A program made the position numbers and the translations under genes. 38,546 nt of DNA. Source: Apostichopus parvimensis (taxonomy: Eukaryota; Echinodermata; Holothuroidea; Aspidochirotida; Stichopodidae). Shown one piece after another: positions 11,012-20,699 of this stretch. Every line of letters begins with the position of its first letter. The first letter of the stretch is position 1. The notes under the pieces were generated by a model. It was not told the DNA's origin. It worked only from the letters and a program-made list of their open reading frames with translations, and did not search any database. The stretch spans positions 391-38,936 of the forward strand of contig KN890870.1 in NCBI GenBank assembly GCA_000934455.1. The letters run 5' to 3'.

Positions 11012-11293
11012 GTGTCAGATGTCAAATATTTTGCCCTGAAAGGGATCATGGTGATCAGCAATTATTCTCCACCCAATCCTTTCCAACTTGATGACCATAA
11101 AAGCCCTTGGGAACAGACACTGTTGACTTCTTTGTCAGTGAACAACAGTATTAGTATCAAACACATGTGCCAAAGTTGCTGTAAAACAGGGAGGACTACA
11201 GACTTTTTTTGGATTGGAATCTCAGTCTGTCCACTCACGTCGATGAAGGGGGTTGTATCATTAAGCTTGTATTTGTTAACTTTCGGTAAATAG
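11012..11293 (+). CDS. Weak coding candidate, unrecognised
   Basis: The frame is open for 93 codons and ends TAG. It has no ATG at its start; the first ATG is in GIMVISNY. Residues 20-70 are of mixed composition (for example SNYSPPNPFQLDDHKSPW) and contain a small Cys cluster, MCQSCCKTGR. A CT-rich stretch ending CTTGTGAG just upstream could serve as an acceptor. No known domain was recognised and nothing nearby helps. The length is within chance for this base composition. Confidence 0.18.
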   Translation: MSDVKYFALKGIMVISNYSPPNPFQLDDHKSPWEQTLLTSLSVNNSISIKHMCQSCCKTGRTTDFFWIGISVCPLTSMKGVVSLSLYLLTFGK

Positions 11294-11554
11294 AAAACAA
11301 AAGAAATTGAAACGGAAGAAAGTTCATACGGTTCCTGTGATGGTTGTAAAGAATTTATACTTTATTAATAATTAATTAACAATCAATTTTATTATTATCC
11401 TTCCCCCCCCCTTCCATCCCCTCACATTCCTTTCTTCAAGTAAAGTAACCGTTTAATTTATTCTTATAAATTATGTCACCTAGATATGGACTGTACCATT
11501 CTTACTTTTCGTGATGCAGGCCTTAGAATGCCACAATTTTAGCTACTGCTATGA
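11294..11554. other. AT-rich stretch with a short C run
   Basis: Contains a C run at about 11403-11411 and AATTAATTAAC-type sequence. No gene. Confidence 0.45.
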
Positions 11555-11640
11555 AATGCCAGTGCTTTATAAAAATATTGACTGGCTAAAATCCAAAATA
11601 CCCTAAAATCAGTATTTACATTTTATGGGGAAGTTTGTTT
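11555..11640 (+). repeat. Partial copy of the ACTGGC repeat family
   Basis: ATGCCAGTGCTTTATAAAA followed by ACTGGCTAAAAT matches the left end of the copy at 5748. Similarity fades after about 85 bases, so this is a truncated or strongly diverged copy. Confidence 0.45.
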
Positions 11641-12960
11641 GCAACTTTTCAAGAAAACCAAAAAACATTTTAGATATACACATGGTATCAAGTATTACCT
11701 GCTTGTCCTCTCTGCTGACTTCTATGAAGCAGGACTTGCAAGATTATTCTTTCAAGACTATTTGTTTAGTCTCTTCTCAGGGAGTCCTATAAATATAACA
11801 ACTATATTTGACCTTTTGAAAGGTTATGGAAGGGATAGCCAGGTTTTGTGACAGAAATGCTTCTTGGAATCTTTGCCATTGTAAACAAACATGTAGGAAG
11901 TTCAACAGAGTTCATACAGTAGATCTGTGAGAAGTGATGACCTTGTGACCTTCAGTTCTGTAGGTAAACATCAGGTCTGTCTTTAGGTTTTTAGGTTTTA
12001 TTGATTTAAGGATTTCAGGAAAAGTTGTTCGGATTATAGACTTTATAGTGATAATAACAAGTAATGTCTCGGTTAAAGGGCAGGAAAAGTGGTAACGAAG
12101 TCTCAGCTACGAGGAAGGGAGGAGAAGTGGTGGGGAGGGGAGGAGGAGGGGTGGGGGTATTGAGATCTGAGATCAGGGGAGGAGAGATGGTATGGAATAC
12201 AGAATTTACAGAGAGAATGAGGCATTTGTTTCCTAAATGTCATGAAGGACCATCTGTAGTATTTTCCTACTCTTTACAAAATTCAAAGTTGTCTATTTGA
12301 GCATGTAGTTTGTTCTACGATTAGAAAGATGGTAAGGCTATAAAAGAACATTCCTGCAGAGGAGTCAACAGGTGTAGTGGCTACAGGTTGTTACTATTCT
12401 TTATTTGTGTACCCCTAATCCGATATGAAAAAGATGATAATTGTAATAATAGGTGTAGCAACACGTTAAAAATCAATTTATTGCACAGCGTTACAAAACC
12501 CTCACACACACACAGAGAAATGTTCAAGCATTGATAAAAATGTCACCTAGACAAGTCTATTATGAGAGTAGAGAAATATCTACTTGGGGCTGGCTTTTAC
12601 ATGTAGTTTGACAGTTTTATTGTATTGGCTGAATAAAACAGAAATGACTGCATTTAAAACATCAGTATTAATTTGAATATTTTCTAATTATAATTCTGAT
12701 ATGTCCTAAATACATATTATCATATGTATATCATAAATAATATCTCCAAAATGTTTCTATAATAAACGTACATGTGGCATTAGCAGACCTGAAGGCCTAT
12801 GTGTACACTCCTTTTATCCCCCCCCCCCCAGATATCAAAACTTCCACACAAATAAAAAAGAAAAATAGATTGCCTTTTAAATTTACTTTTAATGACACCA
12901 TAAACTTTGACCAAAGCCAGTGCCTTAACTTATCAGAATCTTTTGCTCTTTAATGTGAAA
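11641..12960. other. AT-rich stretch with a G/A-rich patch
   Basis: A G/A-rich patch occupies about 12091-12185 (GGGGAGGGGAGGAGGAGGGG type). The frame over 12064-12300 owes its Gly/Arg/Glu content to it. There is a short CA run near 12503-12514 and a C run at about 12821-12830. No gene is supported. Confidence 0.45.
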
Positions 12961-13520
12961 CACTTGTTAACGGACTGTCCAAATCCGATGAAACCAGTTG
13001 ACCTCATACATTATAACGCAACTGCAGGTACTGCACTGTATATCAACTAAGCTGCTGGTAGTTGCTACCGGCGGGAGCTGTAGTAATTGTAGTAGTAGGA
13101 GAGCTCTAGCCTCTGTCGTTGATTTCAGGAGATGATAAAAGAAAGGAGGCTTTAATGGAATGACTGAATATTGCAATCCATGGGTAGATTGACAGCCTGT
13201 GGAGCAAGGGAGAGAGAGTCGGACAGTTTGAGACTATTATTAATCTCACTCATCCAACCAAGCAGTGAGAGTGGACTGGTGGTGCGTTTGAAGTAGGAAA
13301 GATGAGGTCTGGACTCTGCTCTCTCTCTCTAATTTGTGTAGATTCTGCGAGCAGGAGATGATGCACTTAGCTGACAAGATAGCGACGACGAGATGGCACA
13401 ATGGGAGGACAGACTTTAACAAACAAGATGCAGTAGCTCTGCTTTGGTACTAGTTATTGCATGAGAAGATTTATTGCGGCTATGGTTACTGACGCCCTTC
13501 TGTGTGTATACAGGCAGCAT
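12961..13520. other. Less AT-rich, CpG-containing patch
   Basis: This stretch is less AT-rich than its surroundings and carries several CpG sites, GAGAGAG and CTCTCTCTCT tracts (about 13208-13216 and 13319-13330), and a TATACAG acceptor-like site near 13514. It could be a non-coding exon or promoter-proximal DNA, but no open frame or core promoter could be established. Confidence 0.2.
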
Positions 13521-14536
13521 CTATCAGTGTTGTGTGATTTGTGTATGTTTGTATGGTGGCAAATCTGCATACAATGCACACAGTGATCTGAATGTAAAAG
13601 AGATAACATGTATTTATTTATTTCCTTGGGGGATAGATTGGGGGAATACTTCTAAACATTGACTTATAGGGTCCTTAATAAAATAGCATTTCAAGAAATG
13701 ATAACAATTAACTTTGATAAACAGTCTATCATTTTTTTTGGGTGGGGGGGGGAAAGGAAGGGGGAGCACAATTACTTGCCTTTTGAAAAAAAAAACCAAC
13801 GTTAAGTTAAAAAAGACATAAGTGAACAATCTTTAATTAAATGGTAACACAATTATTTATATTTCTAGAAATATGACTTGCAAAGTAGAAGGTGGAAATG
13901 TTCTCAATGTTATGCTATTCATTTAAGATTGAAGTAGATTTTGGTAACATTTAAAATTAAGATAAAAATTCAAATTCTTCACTTGTCAAAATCACTGATT
14001 TCCTCAAGTTCCTTAAGAAAAAAAACTGTTCTGCCATGAAAAACCCCAAGAACTCAGAAATGTACCTAAGTTTCCATTGTTACCTATGTCGAGTCTACTT
14101 ATGCACTGTTCCATCTGACATTTAAACCAACTTAAGTTTTGACATTTAAGCACTGCGCCCCCTAAATCTCACACCCGGGGTCACCCCACACTTTCTCCTT
14201 CTTGTGAATTTAACTTTCAGGAAAAGAAAACCTTTGCATACTTTTTGTTGAAATTTCTAGCTAAAAAAAAAGGCTGACCTAAAATGGGTTGCTACCAGCA
14301 GATTAAACGGTCATATTTGGCGAGAAGAATATCATTCTAGGGTTCGTTCGGAATTCTGGAGTGACAAATTTCAGTACATGATTTCTGTGGACTGTGCATA
14401 GAAGAATAAAGCTATATATATCTTTAACCATGTATGCAGTGAATTGGAACAACTTGCTCTGAAATTTTTTTTGGAGATAAATTGACAGACTGTTATCTAG
14501 TATTCTAGTTCCAATAAAAAAACCCATTAAATCTGG
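13521..14536. other. AT-rich stretch with a G-rich run, no gene seen
   Basis: A T-run then G-rich run lies at about 13729-13765, followed by A10 near 13786. Short frames on both strands reflect these runs. Nothing recognised. Confidence 0.45.
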
Positions 14537-14697
14537 TTGCTAAACTTAAGTGTGTCACTGTCATTTAAAAAAGTTTCACATAAAGGCTGGCGGCCAATTT
14601 TTGTCTGTTCCCTTCTTTTGATCTCTGTAAGTATTGTAATTGCCTCTCTCTGTTTGTCTAAATCACTATCTCTGTTGGAACTCTCCCCTTCATCTAG

Positions 14698-14764
14698 AAG
14701 CTATTATTACTCCTCAGTTCCTAAACACAAAAGGCACAATGACCTTGTCCCAATTCTAGAATAG
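14698..14764 (+). CDS. Possible short terminal exon
   Basis: A strong acceptor-like sequence (CTCTCCCCTTCATCTAG) ends at 14697. After it a frame reads SYYYSSVPKHKRHNDLVPIL-E and stops at TAG. A strong donor-like GTAAGTAT begins at 14627, so 14627-14697 has the shape of a 71-base intron. However, the same frame is open through this interval, and 71 bases is short for an animal intron. No family recognised; splice-like words do occur by chance. Confidence 0.15.
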
Positions 14765-15104
14765 CTGCTGCTGCTGACTAGGATGATAATAAAGAAGAAG
14801 AATGAGCTTAGCATGCTTGCTCAGATTGTAAGAAATGCCATGATGAGAACAATTCCCAGAATCCATGGTATGTGCATGCATGTCTGTGTGTGACTACTGT
14901 GCAGTGTATTACCCTGGTATTACTACAGTGCTATTTATTACTGCTGAGCACTGTGCCCTGTATCAAGCTAGAAGCTACCTACTGGTTTGCCTCCCCATCC
15001 TATCTACCTGCCTTAGATGAAAGCCTGCTGCTATAATTACCTTGCTATTTCCCTGATGTATTTCCACTAGTATCCATCTAATAATATCCAGGCCTTTTTG
15101 TCAG
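14765..15104. other. Stretch between exon candidates, no gene seen
   Basis: GCTGCTGCTGCTG at about 14764-14776 is the only simple repeat. The right end forms the pyrimidine-rich acceptor-like sequence used by the next candidate. Confidence 0.4.
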
Positions 15105-15212
15105 GATCTATGTAAAGAAGATGATGAAGGTAGTAGGGTGATGATGACACCACCCAGTGAAGTAGTGAAGGAGAAGAGGTTGTCAAGAGTACGAGGTGAA
15201 GGGAAGGAGTGA
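15105..15212 (+). CDS. Possible terminal exon, charged peptide
   Basis: A good acceptor-like sequence (GGCCTTTTTGTCAG) ends at 15104. From 15105 the frame codes 35 residues, beginning DLCKEDDEGS and containing TPPSEVVKEKRLSRV, then stops at TGA (15210-15212). The peptide is highly charged, like an intracellular tail or disordered C-terminus. A/G-rich DNA also gives charged peptides by chance, so this is modest evidence. An alternative donor (ACGAG|GTGAAG) lies inside the frame near 15195. Not recognised. Confidence 0.2.
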   Translation, partial: DLCKEDDEGSRVMMTPPSEVVKEKRLSRVRGEGKE

Positions 15213-15766
15213 TTTACTGTATTAAGCAACCTCTTAGTTTTCTTCGGTTCTTTCCTTGTCTTTTTTTCTGCCGAAGAAGAGTCTCTGGCAACTTTTGTGG
15301 CAAGATTGGTTTTGTAATAAATTTTTGGTCAGACAGATGGGATTTGTATGCCATGCATTTTGTCATTGGCAGAGTACATTTCTGTACAATTCGTATATTT
15401 TTTTCGGTTATAATTTAGTGTACATAGAGTTAGTTTTTATGTAAAGCCTACTTTATCACTGTAGTTGGAAATTGACGTTAATTAGAGATTTCAAAAGCAC
15501 ACTGTGCATTACAAAATGCACATGTATCGAAGCAAGCTACATTTGCATTACACGTCGACGTAGACGGAAGGATTTTTTTCCGATTCGTTCACATAGATGT
15601 GTAAACAACACAGGTGTCTACAGTACATTGTGTACTATTGTTTGTGTTCGCTGTAGGGTTTGTTTTACCGTCATCCCGTTAAATGAATGAATTTGCATCC
15701 TAACTTAAATTGTTACCTATTAAAAATGTAGAAGAAAGTGAAGAAAAGAGGTGGGAGGGATAAAGT
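15213..15766. other. AT-rich stretch with some CpG, no gene seen
   Basis: Two perfect ATTTGCAT octamers lie at 15541-15548 and 15691-15698, in a patch with several CpG sites (about 15550-15680). No coding frame is convincing. Confidence 0.35.
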
Positions 15767-15852
15767 GGGATAATAGGAGGGGTGGGTGGGATAACTAGGG
15801 GTGGGATAACTAGGGGTGGGATAACTAGGGGGATGGGATACTAGAGGGAAGA
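15767..15852. repeat. Minisatellite, 15-bp G-rich unit
   Basis: Three consecutive units of GGGATAACTAGGGGT start at 15788, 15803 and 15818, the last ending in a variant base. Degenerate units flank them (GGGATAATAGGAGGGG before, ATGGGATACTAGAGGG after). The minus-strand frame across it yields Tyr/Pro/Thr/Ser repeats (YPTPSYPTPSYP) and is an artefact of the array. Confidence 0.9.
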
Positions 15853-16830
15853 GGCCCGAGACCTTTGAAAAAAGATGGCTGATACATATAGCAACCACAA
15901 AATGTTGGTGATGACCATAATTGTCTTCTTACTCACCTTTCGTGCCCCTCAAACTTAACCATGGGACCAGTGCCAATTTCATTTATGGTGTTTTTTTTTT
16001 TTGCACCTTCATTACAATTACCGTGCTTTATACCTTAGTTCTGATCTCAGGAACATTTCGGTGAATTCTCACTCTTGGAAGCTGAGGGGGAAAAAACAAG
16101 TCAAATCCCAAAGGATTTAGTTATGTGGTTGACTCATTCCTTGAGGCATTTACTCTTGTTGTGTTGTTGTATTGACCTAGTTATTCTAAATTTTTCAGGT
16201 GGATAATGTCAAATAATCTTGCTAAGACTTTGGACTAAAAGAGAAATGGCAGAATTAACCCATTGAAAAGACCTTGGAATTTTGAGGCATTGCCAATAAA
16301 TATGGCAAATTTAGGTTCTACAGGGTCTCTTTAATTGGGTAAATTGGCCTGAATTTCATGCATGTTAGTCTTGTTGTAGTCAGAATTAGCCAGCTTTGCA
16401 TATCGAGACCAGTCCAATCTTTCTCTTCATAATCAATGATTTTCGGTTTTGATGTTGATCTATGCAGTTGAAAGGATTATGGTTCAACAGTTTGTGAAAA
16501 GATGTACAACATGTGTGGTAATGTATAGTGTGAGGCTGTTGGTGCAGTGTGACAAATTTCTCCAAATACATCGAACCGTCAATACTAGTTACCATCAAGT
16601 TTAGAAGAAAATAAAATGCCTCATGACATCAATTCAGTAATAATCACAATAAAAAGAAATACATCTGAGAAGAGAGTCAAAACTTTGGAATATTTCTTCA
16701 TTATTTAAGAAAATGAAAAAATAGACTTATCAAATTGTAAAAGAACCCCATTTTTATCAGGGAGTTAGTAAAGAAATGATGTGGATTTTACATCACAAAT
16801 TTACCAAAATCAGTGCAATGAAGCTGCTTT
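15853..16830. other. AT-rich stretch, no gene seen
   Basis: T12 near 15990-16001 is the only simple repeat noted. A minus-strand frame at 16386-16598 is His/Gln/Cys-containing but resembles nothing. Confidence 0.45.
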
Positions 16831-16873
16831 TAACTACTCAGATGAGATCATTTAGCTACTTAGATGAGATCAT
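16831..16873 (+). repeat. Short direct duplication
   Basis: Two units of about 21 bases share CTACT.AGATGAGATCAT at a spacing of 22 bases, with two or three differences. Confidence 0.7.
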
Positions 16874-17579
16874 AAAATCATCAACTCTATCTGTGAAGCA
16901 TCAACAATGCCAGGTCATGCAGATATATATCTATTTTTGTACATATAATTATTGATAAGTTATTCTCCTGTGCAGCAGCAGTATTGACCCTACTTCCACC
17001 TTGATTAGAAGATGAAGGGGTAGGAAATTACCAGTGCTGATACTTCTCATGATTCATATCCTTTCAAGGTCACCCGTAGTAAATTTCCTGTAATACAGAC
17101 TTACACATGGTTGGTTGCTATAGGGGGATGGTCAGAAGAACTGGATATTGATTGGGATTGTATACCAGTATTATTGTGTGTTCTGATGATTGACTATGTC
17201 CATTGTATTAAATCATTAGAGGAAGAAGAAGATGGCACTACTTTGGCACCTTCTTAGTGGAGATCTCTTAACACAATGTATCACCATTGTGATGTGTTTG
17301 TTAAAGTAGCACAGACCCTGGTGGGTCTCAATGGCTCATAACAAGGGAGCTTACTATAGCAGTTTCTTATCCAACAGGGTGTGTATTAATGTGTAACAGG
17401 TGTATGACAAGTAAAGAGTTCAGCTTTTTTGGGGGGGGGGGTTGTTTGAAAGTTTTGATGCCATTTGACCCTTAAATGCCATACCAAGTTGAAAATGTTT
17501 TGGTTACCTGCTGTAGGCAGGCAAGATATGCAGTGAAGTTGCTGTGTGTGTGTATGTATGTGTGTATGTGAGGCCCCTA
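16874..17579. other. AT-rich stretch with G10 and TG/TATG repeats
   Basis: A T-run then G10 lies at about 17426-17440, and a TGTGTGTGTATGTATGTGTG tract at about 17543-17569. No gene seen. Confidence 0.5.
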
Positions 17580-18190
17580 GCTTGTAAACATGATATCTCA
17601 AGATAGGTAACCTCTACAGTTCTTATATTTGGCATGTGGTTTCCTCATAATTAGTACAAGAACCATATTGTTTTTGGGTGGAAGTCAAAGGTCATTTGGG
17701 GTCAGGAGAGGGCAAAATGTGAAAATCTAAAAAATGCTATATCTCCAGAACTTGAACAACAATGAAGCACATATATACATGGAATGATTGCCTTATGTAG
17801 CGTTTAAGATGTTAAACAATTTTTTGTAGCTCATAGTTCATTGAAGGTAAAACCCTGAAAACCACAAAAGAACAATATCTCAAAACAGTGGTTAACTTCA
17901 TGAGATCTCGGATTTGACAATATATAGCTTCCCTATAATGAGTATAAGATCCCTTATGATTTTTGGTGGAGGTCAAAGGTAAGTTAAGGTCAGCAGTTGC
18001 CAAAATGTGAAAACTATATGTATCTCTCAAAGACAAACACTTGTTCAAGGTTTATATGTGCATGGTAGATTACTCTTATCATGGGTAAAATGTCTACATA
18101 TTTTTATGCAGGTCAAACGTCATATGAAATCAACAGAGGTGAAAGCCTGAAAAATTGTAAACAAGATCTCAAAAAATGGAATATATTGAC
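17580..18190 (+). repeat. Degenerate tandem repeat with DR1-like cores
   Basis: About four diverged units of roughly 130-155 bases. Each has a GGAGGTCAAAGGTCA-like core (clear at 17682, 17970 and 18110, and reduced to GAAGGTAAAACC near 17845), then AAAATGTGAAAA or CCTGAAAA, and then an 'ATATCTC' or 'GATCTCAAAA' word. The core is a direct repeat of the nuclear-receptor half-site AGGTCA with one-base spacing (DR1), for example AGGTCA-A-ACGTCA at 18110-18122. Repeats of this style are familiar from marine invertebrate genomes (memory only). No coding capacity. Boundaries are approximate. Confidence 0.65.
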
Positions 18191-19016
18191 AGTGATAATT
18201 TACACCAAGGTTATAAGGGTTCACAGTGTTGAATATTTTTGAAACTTTTTGAAGTTCTTCACCATGTGTGCTGCACCTCATGTTGATCAGTGTAAGCAAC
18301 TTTTATCACTTGGTAGTGGGAAAAAAATACAAGAAGGTTGTCATTCAAAGCTTCCTGAAAATATCTCAAACTTTTTTAAAACTTTGGGACATCCTCAGAT
18401 CAATAATAATCAGTCTTGGTTTCAGAATTCCAGTATGTGAAAAGTACACAGTGAATAGTAAATAACCTGCGTATGAAATCTAGACTTAATCATACATGCA
18501 AACATCTACTTTGAGTAGCATTTCAAACCATACTTTCAGTAGTATTTCCCTCTCACCATACCACCATATCACTGTACATAACAGCTGTAAGATATCATTG
18601 CTAGTTTCCGCTAACCAAGAGGTCAAAGATCACTGCAAAGTACCATTAAAAAGGTGATTTCCTTCTGACCATTAAATACAGGCAATAAGCTAAAGTAGTT
18701 TTATAAATTTTCACCACTTGACCTTAACAACAGGTCAATCATTATATGATCATCTATAGATGTATTGACAGAAATTGTCACAATTTAGTTTCTTACTGGT
18801 AAAAATGGGATGTCCATTCTGGTGGCAGGCTTCATGTGTTTGCCAATTCTGACAAATTTGATAAAACTTACTATGATCTCTAGGGAGTAAACTGGTTCCT
18901 ATGCAGCAATTGGGTCACTGATAAGTTTATCTTGTTGAAAAAAAAAAATTTGCTTTGAATGAAGAATATACCTTTCATGAAATCTTGAAATTGCTGTAGA
19001 GTTGATGCTCTGGTAG
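18191..19016. other. AT-rich stretch with one more DR1-like site
   Basis: AGGTCAAAGATCA at 18620-18632 fits AGGTCA-A-AGATCA and may be a remnant of the preceding tandem family or an independent match. Two overlapping short frames at 18249-18465 resemble nothing. Confidence 0.4.
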
Positions 19017-19313
19017 TTGCGTAGGATAATCTTTTTTGTTGTTGTTGTTCAAAGTGAGTTGTTCCTGTTAAGGATGTGTACAGCCTGTCAGGTTAACCAA
19101 ACAGGCCTAACACAGATAGATGTAGATGGAACCGTCTTTACATATAAGTGTATAAGCGGACTAGAGAGTATTCTAGAAACATCATTAAAGTCACAAATGC
19201 GAAAGATTAAAATTTGTATACAATCTTTAGGTTTTCCCAATCCTCGGTTGCTTTACGATGAAAGAGCGATACATTTTGAATCCGTCTACCCTATGACCAT
19301 TGGCAATCGTTGA
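19017..19313 (+). CDS. Weak coding candidate, unrecognised
   Basis: A frame of 98 codons ends TGA. Its 5' end has no ATG; the first ATG is at MCTACQVNQTGL. The initial Val run comes from a GTT repeat. The middle part (for example QIDVDGTVFTYKCISGLE) has balanced composition and the end reads ESVYPMTIGNR. A predicted hydrophobic start followed by a Cys-containing region could suggest a secreted peptide, but no family is recognised, and the length is near the upper limit of chance frames here. Confidence 0.15.
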   Translation: MRRIIFFVVVVQSELFLLRMCTACQVNQTGLTQIDVDGTVFTYKCISGLESILETSLKSQMRKIKICIQSLGFPNPRLLYDERAIHFESVYPMTIGNR

Positions 19314-19779
19314 GTGAAATAAAGTTCATACTCCTCACTCTGTCAGGTGTAAATTAGCATCCTTAGTTTTCCCTTTAGAAAGTTTTGCAATAATGGAAAA
19401 CAGAAAATGTATTGACAATTTATTGTTTTTTAATGTGTATTCTAAAGTTTTCAACCAAATTCCAAGGTTATGGTAGTTTCATCGTTATGAACACTTTGAG
19501 CATTAATTTGTCGCAAACAACAGTTAGCAGGGAACTAGAGCAAAACTAACATTTTCCATTTCCTGAAATTGACCAACCCACAGCAAGAAATGAAATGAGA
19601 CTTTTCACTCGACAGCTGAATGTGTCCGTAGTTAAAACATCAATTAATTTTCTTCTTTTCATATTGTGTTGTAAAATTGATTAACATGATATACCGTCAC
19701 ATTGTTTGCACATTGTTTCTATAATGAAATAATTTACAGGATGCGATTTTGGCTACTAGTAGATCTGGTAAAGAGAGAG
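19314..19779. other. AT-rich stretch, no gene seen
   Basis: Stops are frequent in all frames. Nothing recognised. Confidence 0.45.
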
Positions 19780-19880
19780 AGGAATGGAAGGGGGGAGAAG
19801 GGAGAGAGGAGGGAAGAAAGAGGAGTTGGGAGGGTATGAAGGAGTTAGAGATAAAGGAGAGCAAGAGGGAGAGAACAGAT
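19780..19880 (+). repeat. Polypurine tract (GA-rich)
   Basis: About 100 bases nearly all A or G on the plus strand. The frame through it is a Glu/Lys/Arg/Gly string that continues into unrelated AT-rich sequence, so it is not a gene. Confidence 0.85.
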
Positions 19881-20635
19881 ATCTGGTTTATTGAAAAACT
19901 TCAGGTTTTTCATCTTGAGTGGCTTCCTTGTATGTACATGATTGCAAAGTATTTTAACTTTGGCTTAATGCGTCTCTTAAATTGAATGGCGTTCCCAGTT
20001 TTCCACTCTACAGGAAGGCTTGATCAAACAGCATAGGAAATGTAAAGGACAGCTACATTTTTAATAGGAGAGAAAGTTTGGTAGGCAAAATATAGGTTTA
20101 ATGTCAAATAATATGTACTGGGATATATGTGCCTTGTTCCATAACATGTATTCACCACATGTTTTCTTTGTCAGAGTCAGAGAAACATGTATACCTTTTT
20201 TGGTAGGTGAGTACACTTTTTGATGCCTCCTGATTTTGTTTCTGATCCAGTAACCTTTCATCCAAATTGGTATTGTTCCAAAGCTCTTACTTTTTGTGGT
20301 TAAGCCCTAGCATTATAAGGATTGATCTTCAAGTGACCTTGCTTCACTCAATTGGCTAGACAGGATGCTGTTCACAGTGTGAGGTGAAACCACCAGGAGG
20401 AGAAAATGGCACTCAGTGCTTATGTATGTATTAATGCAGGATATCAAGTAGAATTCCTGTATTATGATTCTTACCACAAAAGGTAAATTTTATGGTACTA
20501 GAAAAGGGAAACACACAAGTTGCAAGCAATCAAGAAACTTTTCATTTTTGCATTTATGCAGTTTAATTAAGAAGTGCTCTACTTAGGTTTTAATGCTGTT
20601 CCCTATATAGTAATTGAAAAATATGAGGGAGAAGA
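19881..20635. other. AT-rich stretch, no gene seen
   Basis: A minus-strand frame at 20061-20261 is Lys/Ile/Tyr-rich and not recognised. No repeats were noted. Confidence 0.4.
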
Positions 20636-20699
20636 TGGAATGAGGGGGAGGGTAGGATGAGGGGGAGGGTAGGATGAGGGAAGGATGAGGGGAGGGGGG
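20636..20699 (+). repeat. Minisatellite, 17-bp G-rich unit
   Basis: TGAGGGGGAGGGTAGGA occurs twice exactly (20641-20657 and 20658-20674), followed by shortened variants (TGAGGGAAGGA, TGAGGGGAGG) and a terminal G6 run. Confidence 0.9.

Noticed and set aside
12064-12300. Gly/Arg-rich plus-strand frame
   Set aside because: The composition is produced by the G/A-rich patch at 12091-12185.
15541-15698. Two perfect ATTTGCAT octamers (POU sites)
   Set aside because: A third occurs at 30508, and one or more matches are expected in this much AT-rich DNA; no promoter context.
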